The notes under the pieces are model-generated. The model ran no database searches. It was not told the origin of the DNA and saw only the letters and a program-made list of their open reading frames with translations. From NCBI GenBank assembly GCA_964392365.1, contig CAYMPH010000008.1, forward strand, positions 1 through 64,000: a DNA stretch of 64,000 nucleotides, in the 5' to 3' direction. Position numbers and translations under genes: made by a program. Source of the stretch: CAYMPH01 sp964392365 (lineage in GTDB: Bacteria > Spirochaetota > UBA4802 > UBA5550). Every line of letters begins with the position of its first letter. Positions within the stretch are counted from its first letter, which is position 1. This document shows, piece by piece, positions 18,965 through 27,756 of the stretch.

Positions 18965-19003
18965 TAAATGGCCTTTTTAATTTTTTTTTTGATTGATTAA
19001 AAT

Positions 19004-19510
19004 ATGGATAAAAAAAAAGTTAACAGGAAACTTTTAGCCTTACAAAAATGTATTAATAAAAAGATTGGTGTAAATCCAGCTAATATAAAAAATAGAGGCA
19101 ATATTTTGAACATAGCAGAGAAAAAACTTTTAAAACTATATATTTTTTATTGCTCTAACAGTTTCAGTATTTCTGAAATAGACAAAGTAATCATCGAAGA
19201 AGAGGGAGAAGAGCATAAAATTATCAGCCTGCCATGTTCGGGCAAAGCGAATCTTCTTTATTTTTTAAAAGCTTTCGAAACCGGTGCTGACGGCCTTATT
19301 CTTATAACATGTTCTAAAAATGAATGTCATTATCTTGAAGGGAATCTTAGATCGCCTAAAAGAGCTGAGCAGGTGAATCTTTTACTTGAAGAAATCGGCA
19401 TGGGCAGTGAACGGGTTGCGGTTTTGAATACAGACGGAAAAGGCATGGAACATGTAGCTAAACAGATAAAAGAATTCCGTAATAAAATCAGATCAATGGC
19501 GGTGGCATAA
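19004..19510 (+). CDS. MvhD/FlpD-like electron-transfer protein with incomplete cysteine set
   Basis: MvhD (FlpD) proteins carry a 2Fe-2S cluster and hand electrons to HdrA. The core of this 168-residue protein aligns with the family: SLPCSGKANLLYFLKAFETG, then TCSKNECHYLEGNLRSPKR and the LLEEIGM segment. The usual N-terminal C-x2-C element is reduced to a single cysteine (FYCSNSFSISEID), whereas the second family member at 32257 retains it. About 45 extra basic residues precede the domain. It is the first gene of the operon and precedes metF. It may have altered cluster binding; function as an electron adaptor is inferred from family and context. Confidence 0.78.
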   Translation: MDKKKVNRKLLALQKCINKKIGVNPANIKNRGNILNIAEKKLLKLYIFYCSNSFSISEIDKVIIEEEGEEHKIISLPCSGKANLLYFLKAFETGADGLILITCSKNECHYLEGNLRSPKRAEQVNLLLEEIGMGSERVAVLNTDGKGMEHVAKQIKEFRNKIRSMAVA

Positions 19511-19587
19511 GCCTCAATTGGGGAAGGGCATAAAATTCTATGCCCCAACAGATAAAATGTAATCATATAACAGTCAGGTGGAATATA

Positions 19588-20505
19588 ATGAAAAACGAAA
19601 AAAAATTCAATGATCAGATAAAAGAAAAAGACTTTTTAGTTACTGCTGAATACCTGCCAAAAGCGGATTTAAATGAAGCGGCAATAAAATCTATTGTTCA
19701 GATATTGAAAGAAGTTCCTTCCGCAGTTAATGTTGCTGATAATCCTTTTGGTGTTGCATTATCCAGTCTTGCTGCTTCCTGCATGCTTTCGCAGGCAGGT
19801 ATTGAACCTATTTATCAGATTGTTACCCGTGATAGAAACCGCATTGCAATTCAATCTGACCTCCTTGGTGCAGCGTCACTTGGCATTAAAAATATGCTCT
19901 GCATATCCGGATATCATCAGACGCTGACTGACAGCAATGAATCAGCTAATGTGTATGATATTGATTCAACTCAGCTGATTTTAATGATAAAAAATATGCG
20001 CGAAAAAAACGAGCTTTTAAATGGCGCAAAAATCGGAAATTCATTTCCAATTATTACAGGAGCTGCCGCAAATCCTTTTCTAAAGCCGGTTGATTTAAAT
20101 ATGATACGTCTTTCCCAGAAAATTGAATCCGGAGCTTCATTCATCCAGACACACGCTGTATTCGATGTAAATGAATTTAAACAGTGGATGGATACTGCAG
20201 CGAATGCAGGTTTAACTGATAGAACTGCTGTTCTTGCCGGTGTTTTGCCTTTGGAAAGTGCAGAAGAAGCTGAATATCTTAACAATAAATATACTGAATT
20301 TGAAATTCCAGCCAATGTGATCGATAGAATAAAAAAGGCAGGGGATAAAACAGTCCAGAAGAAAGAGGGAATTGTAATCTGCCTGGAAACTATTGAAGCA
20401 TTAAAGAAAATAAAGGGTGTTCGCGGCATCCATATTTTTTCAGGCGGGAAAGAGGAATTTTTACCTGAAATTTTAAATGCATCCGGGCTGTCCGGTAAAA
20501 AGTAA
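19588..20505 (+). CDS. metF: Methylenetetrahydrofolate reductase catalytic subunit
   Basis: MetF reduces 5,10-methylene-THF to 5-methyl-THF with an FAD cofactor in a TIM barrel. At 305 residues it matches the short bacterial form. Recognisable segments include the N-terminal VTAEYLPKADLNEA (catalytic Glu), PIYQIVTRDRNRIAIQSDLL with the conserved T-x-RD-N-R element, and GASFIQTHAVFDVNEFKQWM near the C-terminus. The ATG at 19588 was chosen because AGGTGG lies just upstream; an in-frame ATG at 19540 has no ribosome-binding site. It is separated from metV (32703) by seven genes, although MetF and MetV normally act as one complex. The context (MvhD, HdrABC, MetV) points to a Hdr-linked, not simple NADH-linked, enzyme. 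Confidence 0.93.
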   Translation: MKNEKKFNDQIKEKDFLVTAEYLPKADLNEAAIKSIVQILKEVPSAVNVADNPFGVALSSLAASCMLSQAGIEPIYQIVTRDRNRIAIQSDLLGAASLGIKNMLCISGYHQTLTDSNESANVYDIDSTQLILMIKNMREKNELLNGAKIGNSFPIITGAAANPFLKPVDLNMIRLSQKIESGASFIQTHAVFDVNEFKQWMDTAANAGLTDRTAVLAGVLPLESAEEAEYLNNKYTEFEIPANVIDRIKKAGDKTVQKKEGIVICLETIEALKKIKGVRGIHIFSGGKEEFLPEILNASGLSGKK

Positions 20506-20525
20506 AAGGACAACGGAGATAAAAT

Positions 20526-21926
20526 ATGCCGGAAAAATATCATATATCAACTAAACCAGTACCTCCGCGACGTCCCCGTATAGGAAAATACGGAATTGTT
20601 GACTGGCGGGAAGACTGCGCCAGATGTCATAACTGTGTTAAAAAAGCTTGCGTATATGACAGATACAGGGAAGAGGCAAAATACATCCGGAATATGGATG
20701 ATGCAGATACTCTTTTCTTTGACTGCATGGGCTGCTTTTCCTGTGTACAGGAATGTACAAAAAATTTATTATCGTTATCACTGAATCCTGTTTATCTGAA
20801 TATGGGTAACAGTTACTGGACTCCGGAAATTATTCAGACAACTTGGCTGCAGGCTGAAACAGCAAAGATCCCTGTTTCTGGAGCAGGGTATGGCGGAAAA
20901 TTTTCCGGTTTCGGTTTTGATTCCATGTGGACTGATATGTCTGAAATTGTCCGTCCGACAAGGGATGGAATTCACGGCCGTGAATATATTTCAACTGCTG
21001 TTGATATCGGAAGAAAGCCATCCTCTCTTGTTCTTGACGGGGACAATCTGGTATCTTCACAGCAGCCTCTAATATCGCTTCCAATGCCTCTTCTTATAGA
21101 CTTGGTTCCTTCGCAATTTATGCTGCCTGATCTTGAGAATATAATTGCTGCAACTGCTGTAAAAACAGGATTGCACGCTATAATAAACTCTGCTGATTGG
21201 CCGCTGAAAATTGAAAATGCAGAAAAATATCTTCCAAACATTGCATTCTATTTTGCAAAAGGCGCTAAATTGCTTTCTGCAGATATACTTAAAAAAACAA
21301 GTCTGGCTGAAATAGAAGATTCTTCTGAAACAAAAAATATCATTAAAGAATTAAAAAATATTAATCCTGATATTATTGTTATGGTGAGAGTTCATCTGGA
21401 TGCAGATTCAGTTAACCGGATAATCGAGCTTGATTCAATGGGTGTTGAAGCTATACATTTTGTTGCTGATATAAATGGTAATGAAATCGGATCTTCAAAT
21501 CCGCAATTTATCAAAGATATGATCAGAACGATCCATACATCTCTGATAAAAAAGGGCACACGGGATGAGATTACTTTAATAGCCGGAGGAGGTATTGCTC
21601 TGCCGGAACATATGGCCAAAGCGGTTATTTGCGGAGCTGATGTAATATCAGTCGAGCTTCCGCTTCTTATTGCATTGGAGTGTCAGCTTTGTAATGTATG
21701 TCTGGAAGGGCATCAGTGTCCTGCCAGAATTAAAGATATAAGTTTTGAATATGGCGTAGGCAGGATGACAAACCTGATAGCTGCATGGCATGATCAGCTT
21801 GTAGAGCTGATGGGAGCGATGGGTATGCGCGATGCCCGCAGGCTTCGGGGAGATACGGGACGGGCAATGTTTTTTGAGCAACTTGAGGAGGAAACATTTG
21901 GGAAACTTTTTGGAACTAAACTGTAA
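20526..21926 (+). CDS. Ferredoxin-domain glutamate-synthase-like protein with degenerate FMN domain
   Basis: The N-terminus carries two cysteine clusters of ferredoxin type (CARCHNCVKKAC near residue 36, CMGCFSCVQEC near 73). The remaining 350 residues follow the glutamate synthase FMN-barrel layout and end with a 3Fe-4S-like motif CQLCNVCLEGHQCP and the usual helical tail (GMRDARRLRGDTGR). The phosphate-binding and substrate region that reads IDGGYGGTGAAP in the next gene is here VADINGNEIGSSNP, so FMN or 2-oxoglutarate binding is probably lost. I infer a structural or electron-transfer paralogue, not an independent synthase. GGAG precedes the ATG, 21 bases after metF. Its end overlaps the next gene by 29 bases. 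Confidence 0.8.
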   Translation: MPEKYHISTKPVPPRRPRIGKYGIVDWREDCARCHNCVKKACVYDRYREEAKYIRNMDDADTLFFDCMGCFSCVQECTKNLLSLSLNPVYLNMGNSYWTPEIIQTTWLQAETAKIPVSGAGYGGKFSGFGFDSMWTDMSEIVRPTRDGIHGREYISTAVDIGRKPSSLVLDGDNLVSSQQPLISLPMPLLIDLVPSQFMLPDLENIIAATAVKTGLHAIINSADWPLKIENAEKYLPNIAFYFAKGAKLLSADILKKTSLAEIEDSSETKNIIKELKNINPDIIVMVRVHLDADSVNRIIELDSMGVEAIHFVADINGNEIGSSNPQFIKDMIRTIHTSLIKKGTRDEITLIAGGGIALPEHMAKAVICGADVISVELPLLIALECQLCNVCLEGHQCPARIKDISFEYGVGRMTNLIAAWHDQLVELMGAMGMRDARRLRGDTGRAMFFEQLEEETFGKLFGTKL

Positions 21927-23481
21927 GCTTTCGGACATTATTCCGGATAATACTCTTAAAACCCGCACTCCTCAATATGAGCAGGAGCGAACAATAAAAC
22001 CTGTACCTTCGAGATACAGGAATGAGATAGCTAAATATATTATTAAAAGAGATGAATCCAAATGCATTAAATGCGGAACCTGTGTTGAAATCTGTCCGCA
22101 GGGCGTTCATGTAAAAAAAGCCGGATATAAATATTTTGCTGAACCTCAAAGTCATCTCTGCTTCGGGCCTATTTGCGAGAAGAAGGGATGCTATTGCATT
22201 ACAGCCTGCAAACAGGGCGCTTTAATTATTGAAGAAAATCCTATGATGAAGGTACTCGGCGATAAGCGCTGGTCAGCTGAAATGATCCTTGCAACATGGA
22301 AAATGGCTGAAACAGGGGAAGTTCCTCATGAGGATTACGGTTATGATTATGAAACAGGGGATTCAGGCGGCGGATTTGATAAGATCAGATTTAAATTCCC
22401 TGAAACACCACCTGTAAAGCTGAATAAAGAAGATATTGATACAAGCATTAAATTGAACCGCCGTAATGACGGGCGCGCAAATATTAAAATTGATGTGCCG
22501 TGGTATGGCGGAGGAATGTCATTCGGTTCAGTTAGCAATACAACACAGCTTTCAAAGGCACGTGCAGCGGTTGCATGGAATACCTTCACCTGTACCGGAG
22601 AAGGCGGATACATGGAACGCATGAGACCGTACGATGATCATGTTATAACACAGGTTGCTACAGGTCTTTTCGGTATTCGTGAAGAAACAATTCAGCGGGT
22701 TCCGATTGTCGAATTTAAATATGCACAGGGTGCAAAACCGGGTCTGGGCGGCCACCTTCTTGGTGATAAAAATACTCCGGCTGTAGCAACAATGAGGGAA
22801 ACAGTTGTTGGAATACCATTGTTCTCTCCTTTCCCTTTTCACAGCGTTTATTCCATTGAAGATCATATGAAGCATATAGACTGGATAAAGCACATAAACC
22901 GCCGTGCGCTCATATCAAGCAAAGTATCTACCCCTAATGATGTTGATATGGTTGCCATTGGTAGCTATTCAGCCGGTACGCATATTGTTCACATTGACGG
23001 CGGTTATGGCGGAACAGGAGCTGCTCCTGATATAGCAAAAAAGAATATTGCAATGCCTATAGAATATGCAATTCCAAAAGTGCACAATTTTCTCGTAGCT
23101 GAAGGAGCCAGGGAACATGTAACTCTTATAGCAAGCGGCGGTATAAGGAATCCTTATGATGTTGCCAAGTCCATTGCTCTTGGAGCAGATGGAGTTGTTG
23201 TAGGCACAATGGAAATGGTTGCACTTGGATGTGTGCGCTGCGGACGATGTTCAGCCGGCCGCGGATGTCCGCGCTGCATTGCAACAACTGATAAAAAACT
23301 TGCTAAGAAAATGGAACTTGAGTGGGGCGCCCAGAGGCTAATAAATACATATAATGCCTGGAGAAATGAAATAGTAAGAATTCTCCAGAGACTGGGGATT
23401 AAAAGTATTGCTGAGCTCAGAGGACGTTCCGATTTATTGATGCATCTTGATTATACTAATGATGTGGAGCATACAGCGTGA
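21898..23481 (+). CDS. Ferredoxin-domain FMN glutamate synthase (central/synthase subunit)
   Basis: This is the synthase part of a split glutamate synthase. The N-terminal 4Fe-4S region (CIKCGTCVEICPQG, then CEKKGCYCITACKQG) precedes a complete FMN barrel: PWYGGGMSFGSVSN, EGGYMERMRP, FKYAQGAKPGLGGHLLG, HIDGGYGGTGAAPD and LIASGGIRNPYDVAKSIALG. The 3Fe-4S motif follows as CVRCGRCSAGRGCPRC. The start is taken as TTG at 21898 because GAGGAGG sits six bases upstream. An earlier ATG at 21832 would overlap the preceding gene by 95 bases with no ribosome-binding site. The N-terminal ferredoxin domain suggests reduced ferredoxin or an Hdr-type donor in place of a GltD subunit. Length from TTG is 527 residues. 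Confidence 0.88.
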   Translation: MGNFLELNCKLSDIIPDNTLKTRTPQYEQERTIKPVPSRYRNEIAKYIIKRDESKCIKCGTCVEICPQGVHVKKAGYKYFAEPQSHLCFGPICEKKGCYCITACKQGALIIEENPMMKVLGDKRWSAEMILATWKMAETGEVPHEDYGYDYETGDSGGGFDKIRFKFPETPPVKLNKEDIDTSIKLNRRNDGRANIKIDVPWYGGGMSFGSVSNTTQLSKARAAVAWNTFTCTGEGGYMERMRPYDDHVITQVATGLFGIREETIQRVPIVEFKYAQGAKPGLGGHLLGDKNTPAVATMRETVVGIPLFSPFPFHSVYSIEDHMKHIDWIKHINRRALISSKVSTPNDVDMVAIGSYSAGTHIVHIDGGYGGTGAAPDIAKKNIAMPIEYAIPKVHNFLVAEGAREHVTLIASGGIRNPYDVAKSIALGADGVVVGTMEMVALGCVRCGRCSAGRGCPRCIATTDKKLAKKMELEWGAQRLINTYNAWRNEIVRILQRLGIKSIAELRGRSDLLMHLDYTNDVEHTA

Positions 23482-26165
23482 ACAATAATATTCTAAAACG
23501 GATAATGGACTCAAAAAAGAAGCTTCTTAGTGAGATTGATCTTCCATCAGTTGTTAGAAAAAGCGAAGAAGAGGGCGGCTGCGGAGTTGTGGGCTTCTGC
23601 TGTACTGAACCTGTTGCCGGCAGACACATATACGAGCCATCGAAACAGATGCATAACCGTGGAAACGGAAAGGGCGGCGGTATTGCTGCAGTTGGATTTG
23701 TTCCGGAACAGCTCGGAGTCAGCCGTGAGATTCTGGAAAATAATTACATGCTGCATATAGCTCTGCTTGAACCGAATGTAAAAGCAGATGTTGAAAAAGA
23801 TTTTATAAATCCGATTTTTAATGTAGCGGCATCAAGCGTTCTCGACACAGTTGATGACTGGACAACAGTTCCCGGACTTGAAGTTAAACCACCTGATGTT
23901 GCGCGATATTTTGTCCGTGTTAAAACTGAAGTTCTTGATAATTTTATAAAAGAGCATAAGCTTGAAGCTCTTGACCGCACATCAGCTGAGGAAGAATTTA
24001 TAAATCAGAACAGTTTTAAACTTAATCAGGTTAATTATGCTGCAATGGGAGACAAAAAAGCATTTGTTCTGTCTCACGGAATCAATATCATGATACTAAA
24101 GGTTGTTGGTTTTGCAGAAGCAATTGTAGATTATTATAAAATTAGAGAGCTGAAAGCTCATGTATGGATTGCTCATCAGCGTTTTCCGACCAAAGGACGT
24201 GTGTGGCATCCTGCAGGAGCGCATCCTTTTACAGGGATAAATATAGCGCTGGTTCACAACGGGGACTTTGCAAATTATCATTCTGTTTCCGAGCATCTGT
24301 TGCAGAGACATATTTACCCTCAGTTTCTTACAGATACGGAAGTTTCTGTTCTTTTGTTTGATCTGATGACTCGAACTTATCATTATTCGCTTGAGCATAT
24401 TATAGAGGCTCTGGCTCCGACAACGGAAATGGATTTTGACTGTCTTCCTGAGGAAAAAAAGAAATTGTACAGAGCTATACAGGCTGCGCATATTCACGGT
24501 TCTCCGGACGGTCCATGGTTTTTTATTATAGCACGGAATAATACTATGGAGAAAAATTTTCAGCTCATGGGGATTACAGATACAGCAATGCTGAGACCTC
24601 AGGTTTTTGCTTTCTGTGATGGAGAAGTGCAGGTTGGCCTTATAGCTTCAGAAAAACAGGCTATTGATGCAACTCTTCTAAGCCTGTCAAAAGATGATAT
24701 AAGAATCTGTCCTGTAGCAGAAAAATACTGGAATGCCAGAGGCGGAAGCCACACTGATGGAGGATCTTTTATTTTTAATCTTTCAAAAGAATCCGGGAAA
24801 ATGCGTATGACCTGTGCAGATAAATTCGGGAAACAGGTTCAGCTGCCAAAAGGCAATGAGGCATATGATTTTTCTTCAGAAACATATCTAAATCATAAGT
24901 TAAGTGATTCAATCATAAATAATATTAAGCAGTTTAAAGATGATGATGCAGCAGGACTTTACCGTTATGTCAGAGAAAATATTCCAGCCTGGAGTTATGA
25001 TGATATAAGAGCTGCACTTAGAATGATTTCAGATTCTGCAAATCAGACCGGTAAAATTGAACTGGCAGTTAAATCATTAACCATGCTTAATGATTACCGT
25101 TATCCAACCGGGATTAAGAAGAGAAGCCATCTTCTTCATATAATCAGAATGGAGCTGACAAGACTTTTCAAAGAGCTGCCTCTACTTGCTGAATCCGAAA
25201 ATCTAGCTGGAAACAGCTATCGCCTGATAGACTATGCTTCACGAAAAAATTTAAGAGCTGCCGGTAAAAATGAGTTAACACTGGTAATCAATGCTTTCGG
25301 TTTCCCTCCTGAAGGAAATGAATCTGATTCAAGTCTTCTGATGGACGCATATATGATGGGATGGAGAAAATTTATTTCATTCGGCTGTACAGGTCAGAGA
25401 TATATCGGATGCGGTCTTGGCCCTGATACTGATGATGTTGTGATAGATGTATATGACAGCTCCGGAGATTATATGGCTTCCGGCATAGACGGCATGACCA
25501 TCAATGTACATGGAAATGCACAGGATCAGCTGGGTCAGATAATAAAGCGCGGGAAATTTGTCGTCTATGGCGATGTCGGCCAGACATTTTTATATGGAGC
25601 CAAAGGCGCTGAAACATATGTTATGGGAAATGCAGCCGGAAGGCCATTAATAAATTCTGTTGGTAAACCAAGAGTCGTAATAAACGGCACATGTCTTGAT
25701 TTTCTTGGAGAATCGTTCATGGCCGGCGATCCGCATAATGATGGCGGGTTTGTTATATTAAATGGAACTAAATTTGATGATGACGGAGGGATCATTCTTA
25801 TGGATGAGCCTTATCCGGGCAGTAATATATTTTCTCTAGCTTCCGGCGGAGCTGTTTATGTGCGTGATCCGTTAAAAACTCTTGTTGATCAGCAGCTTAA
25901 CGGCGGCATTATTGAAGCATGCACTAAAAAAGACTGGGAACTTATTCTCCCTTATCTCGAGGAAAATGAGCGCCTGTTTGGAATCAGAGTATCTGATCTG
26001 CTGGTTGTTAAAGGTAAAAAGGCAAGTCCTCTTGCTGTTTATAGAAAAGTTATACCTGCAGCTGCAGCAATGAAGCTTGGCGACAGTACGGATTTAATTG
26101 ATGATGAATTTCTGGAAGAAGAAGTTTTATATGAAGCTGATGATTCAATGATGGCAGTAAGTTAA
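23478..26165 (+). CDS. Glutamine amidotransferase - GXGXG fusion subunit of split glutamate synthase
   Basis: The 895-residue protein joins two ends of a GltB chain with the synthase middle removed. Residues about 30-480 are a class II (Ntn) amidotransferase with nucleophile candidate Cys35 (GGCGVVGF), followed by MHNRGNGKGGG, AHQRFPTKG and VHNGDFANY motifs. After a helical linker, residues about 620-850 form the GXGXG beta-helix (TVNVHGNAQDQ-like repeats, YVMGNAAGRPLIN, GGFVILNG). In archaea these are separate ORFs; here both sit on one polypeptide that must pair with the FMN subunit encoded just upstream. The start is GTG at 23478, overlapping the previous stop by four bases. Thirty-four residues precede Cys35, so processing as in GltB would be needed. 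Confidence 0.88.
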   Translation: MNNNILKRIMDSKKKLLSEIDLPSVVRKSEEEGGCGVVGFCCTEPVAGRHIYEPSKQMHNRGNGKGGGIAAVGFVPEQLGVSREILENNYMLHIALLEPNVKADVEKDFINPIFNVAASSVLDTVDDWTTVPGLEVKPPDVARYFVRVKTEVLDNFIKEHKLEALDRTSAEEEFINQNSFKLNQVNYAAMGDKKAFVLSHGINIMILKVVGFAEAIVDYYKIRELKAHVWIAHQRFPTKGRVWHPAGAHPFTGINIALVHNGDFANYHSVSEHLLQRHIYPQFLTDTEVSVLLFDLMTRTYHYSLEHIIEALAPTTEMDFDCLPEEKKKLYRAIQAAHIHGSPDGPWFFIIARNNTMEKNFQLMGITDTAMLRPQVFAFCDGEVQVGLIASEKQAIDATLLSLSKDDIRICPVAEKYWNARGGSHTDGGSFIFNLSKESGKMRMTCADKFGKQVQLPKGNEAYDFSSETYLNHKLSDSIINNIKQFKDDDAAGLYRYVRENIPAWSYDDIRAALRMISDSANQTGKIELAVKSLTMLNDYRYPTGIKKRSHLLHIIRMELTRLFKELPLLAESENLAGNSYRLIDYASRKNLRAAGKNELTLVINAFGFPPEGNESDSSLLMDAYMMGWRKFISFGCTGQRYIGCGLGPDTDDVVIDVYDSSGDYMASGIDGMTINVHGNAQDQLGQIIKRGKFVVYGDVGQTFLYGAKGAETYVMGNAAGRPLINSVGKPRVVINGTCLDFLGESFMAGDPHNDGGFVILNGTKFDDDGGIILMDEPYPGSNIFSLASGGAVYVRDPLKTLVDQQLNGGIIEACTKKDWELILPYLEENERLFGIRVSDLLVVKGKKASPLAVYRKVIPAAAAMKLGDSTDLIDDEFLEEEVLYEADDSMMAVS

Positions 26166-26176
26166 ATTCTCCGTTG

Positions 26177-26308
26177 TTCCCCCCCCCTTCCCCCGGAGGG
26201 GGCGGTTAGACGGAAATCTATATTAATTTTAATGAATTAAGAATATTTGAATAATTATCAGGAAAATAAGTTTTTATTACGTGCCCCCTCTGGGGGACAG
26301 GGGGGAGG
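26177..26308. repeat. GC-rich inverted hairpin pair (REP/BIME-like) inside the operon
   Basis: A C-run followed by the tight hairpin CCCCC-GGA-GGGGG (26190-26202) is mirrored by the hairpin CCCCC-TCT-GGGGG (26284-26296) followed by a G-run ending at 26308. The two outer blocks are reverse complements of each other in layout, with about 80 AT-rich bases between. Their base composition differs sharply from all neighbouring DNA. The right G-run ends in GGGGGAGG and provides the only Shine-Dalgarno-like sequence for hdrC. The unit resembles REP doublets spread by RAYT-type transposases, but no such transposase is in the window. Confidence 0.65.
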
Positions 26309-26317
26309 ATGAAAGGA

Positions 26318-26887
26318 ATGACATTAAAAATATCAAAAGAAAATACCGGCAGGGGTATTAAGAATGATGTTGAAAGGATATCTGGAGTAAATATTAATAT
26401 CTGCCTGCAGTGCAGAAAATGCTCCAACGGATGCCCTGTATCGGAGTTTTCTGAATCATCTCCAGCTGAGATAATCAAAAGGCTTCAGCTTGGAGCAGGA
26501 GTAGAGCTTCTTAAAAATAATATTATATGGAATTGCGCTTCATGCGAAACATGCTACAGCAGATGCCCTATGGCAATTGATATGGCAGCAGTTATGGATT
26601 CACTCAGGATTCTTGCTGTTGCAAACGGCTCAAAAAGACCTTCAGGAAATATGCCGTTTGTTAATAAAGTACTTTTAAAAACAGTCGAGTATTTCGGACG
26701 CACTTATGATCTCGGGCTAATGGCTCTTTATAAATTCAGGACTTCAAGCTATTTAAATGATACAGCTAAATTCCCGATGATTTTGAGAAAAGGGAAAATT
26801 GCGCTTCTTCCTCCAAGAGGCGTTGATACTAAAATTGTAAAAAAAATATTTAAAACATATACCTCAGACAGGGGAAAAAGAAAATGA
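26318..26887 (+). CDS. hdrC: Heterodisulfide reductase subunit C-like Fe-S protein
   Basis: HdrC relays electrons between HdrA and HdrB through two 4Fe-4S clusters. Both cysteine sets are complete: CLQCRKCSNGCP near residue 30 and CASCETCYSRCP near residue 74. The spacing and the linking helices match HdrC, and a basic C-terminal tail follows. I prefer the ATG at 26318, which sits nine bases after GGAGG; the in-frame ATG at 26309 directly abuts the G-run and could not use it. The gene overlaps hdrB by four bases (ATGA). With no CoM/CoB pathway expected in a bacterium, its role is as an Hdr-like module feeding MetF or another acceptor. Confidence 0.92.
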   Translation: MTLKISKENTGRGIKNDVERISGVNINICLQCRKCSNGCPVSEFSESSPAEIIKRLQLGAGVELLKNNIIWNCASCETCYSRCPMAIDMAAVMDSLRILAVANGSKRPSGNMPFVNKVLLKTVEYFGRTYDLGLMALYKFRTSSYLNDTAKFPMILRKGKIALLPPRGVDTKIVKKIFKTYTSDRGKRK

Positions 26888-27756
26888 AATACGCATATTT
26901 TCCGGGATGTTCTGCAGAGTCAACTGCCCGTGATCAATATACCTCGACCATAGCTGTAGCCCGTTCTCTTGGAATAAATCTGGTTGAACCTGAAGGGTGG
27001 ACATGCTGCGGTTCAACTCCTGCACATCAGGTGGATAATAACCTGGCAGTTTCGCTTGCAGCTGTTAATCTGGCTAAAGTAAAAGAAATGGGGCTTGATA
27101 TGGTTGTCAGCTGCGCATCATGCTATAGCCGAATGAAGGCAGCTAATCATGAAATTATAAATAATTCTGAAACTCGTAAAAGCGTAGCTGCTGCTCTCGG
27201 AAAAGATTATGACGGGTCTGTAAGGGTACGTCATTTTATTGAAATATTATTGGAAGATATAGGACTTGAGTCTTTTAAAAAATCTTTAACACAGACTCTT
27301 AAAGGATTAAGAGTGGCATCATATTACGGATGCCTTCTTGTGCGTCCAAATGAAATTACCGGCTTTGATGATCCTGAGAATCCTGTGTATATGGATAAAC
27401 TTGTTGCTGCTATGGGTGGAGAAGATCTTGACTGGCCTCATAAAGTTGAATGCTGCGGCGCCTCATTAACTATTTCTCGGCCAGGTATTGTTGTAAAACT
27501 TTCAGATTCGATTATAGGCATGGCAAAGGATTCCGGTGCAGAGTGTATTGCAGTTGCCTGCCCTATGTGTCAGATGAATCTGGATATGCGTCAGAGTGAT
27601 ATTTTAAAAGAAACCGGCAGGCGATACAACATGCCTGTATTTTATATAACTCAGCTTATTGGAATGTGTCTGGGCATATCAAATAACGATCTTGGTCTTG
27701 GAAAACTGATAAATTCTCCAAAAGAAGTTATGGTTAAGGTAGCGAATAATGGATAA
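26884..27756 (+). CDS. hdrB: Heterodisulfide reductase subunit B-like protein (two CCG domains)
   Basis: HdrB carries non-cubane 4Fe-4S clusters in two CCG domains. Both are intact in this 290-residue protein: the first has YFPGCSAE, WTCCGSTPAHQ and CASCYSR, and the second has YYGCLLVRP, ECCGASLT and ACPMCQMNL. In methanogens these clusters split the CoM-CoB heterodisulfide; in bacterial Hdr-like complexes the acceptor differs and is usually unknown. It overlaps hdrC by four bases and hdrA by eight, so the three subunits are translated as a coupled set. Confidence 0.94.
   Translation: MKYAYFPGCSAESTARDQYTSTIAVARSLGINLVEPEGWTCCGSTPAHQVDNNLAVSLAAVNLAKVKEMGLDMVVSCASCYSRMKAANHEIINNSETRKSVAAALGKDYDGSVRVRHFIEILLEDIGLESFKKSLTQTLKGLRVASYYGCLLVRPNEITGFDDPENPVYMDKLVAAMGGEDLDWPHKVECCGASLTISRPGIVVKLSDSIIGMAKDSGAECIAVACPMCQMNLDMRQSDILKETGRRYNMPVFYITQLIGMCLGISNNDLGLGKLINSPKEVMVKVANNG

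Noticed and set aside
21832..21897. Longer N-terminus of the FMN glutamate synthase subunit from ATG 21832
   Set aside because: It would overlap the previous gene by 95 bases without a ribosome-binding site, while TTG 21898 has GAGGAGG at ideal spacing.
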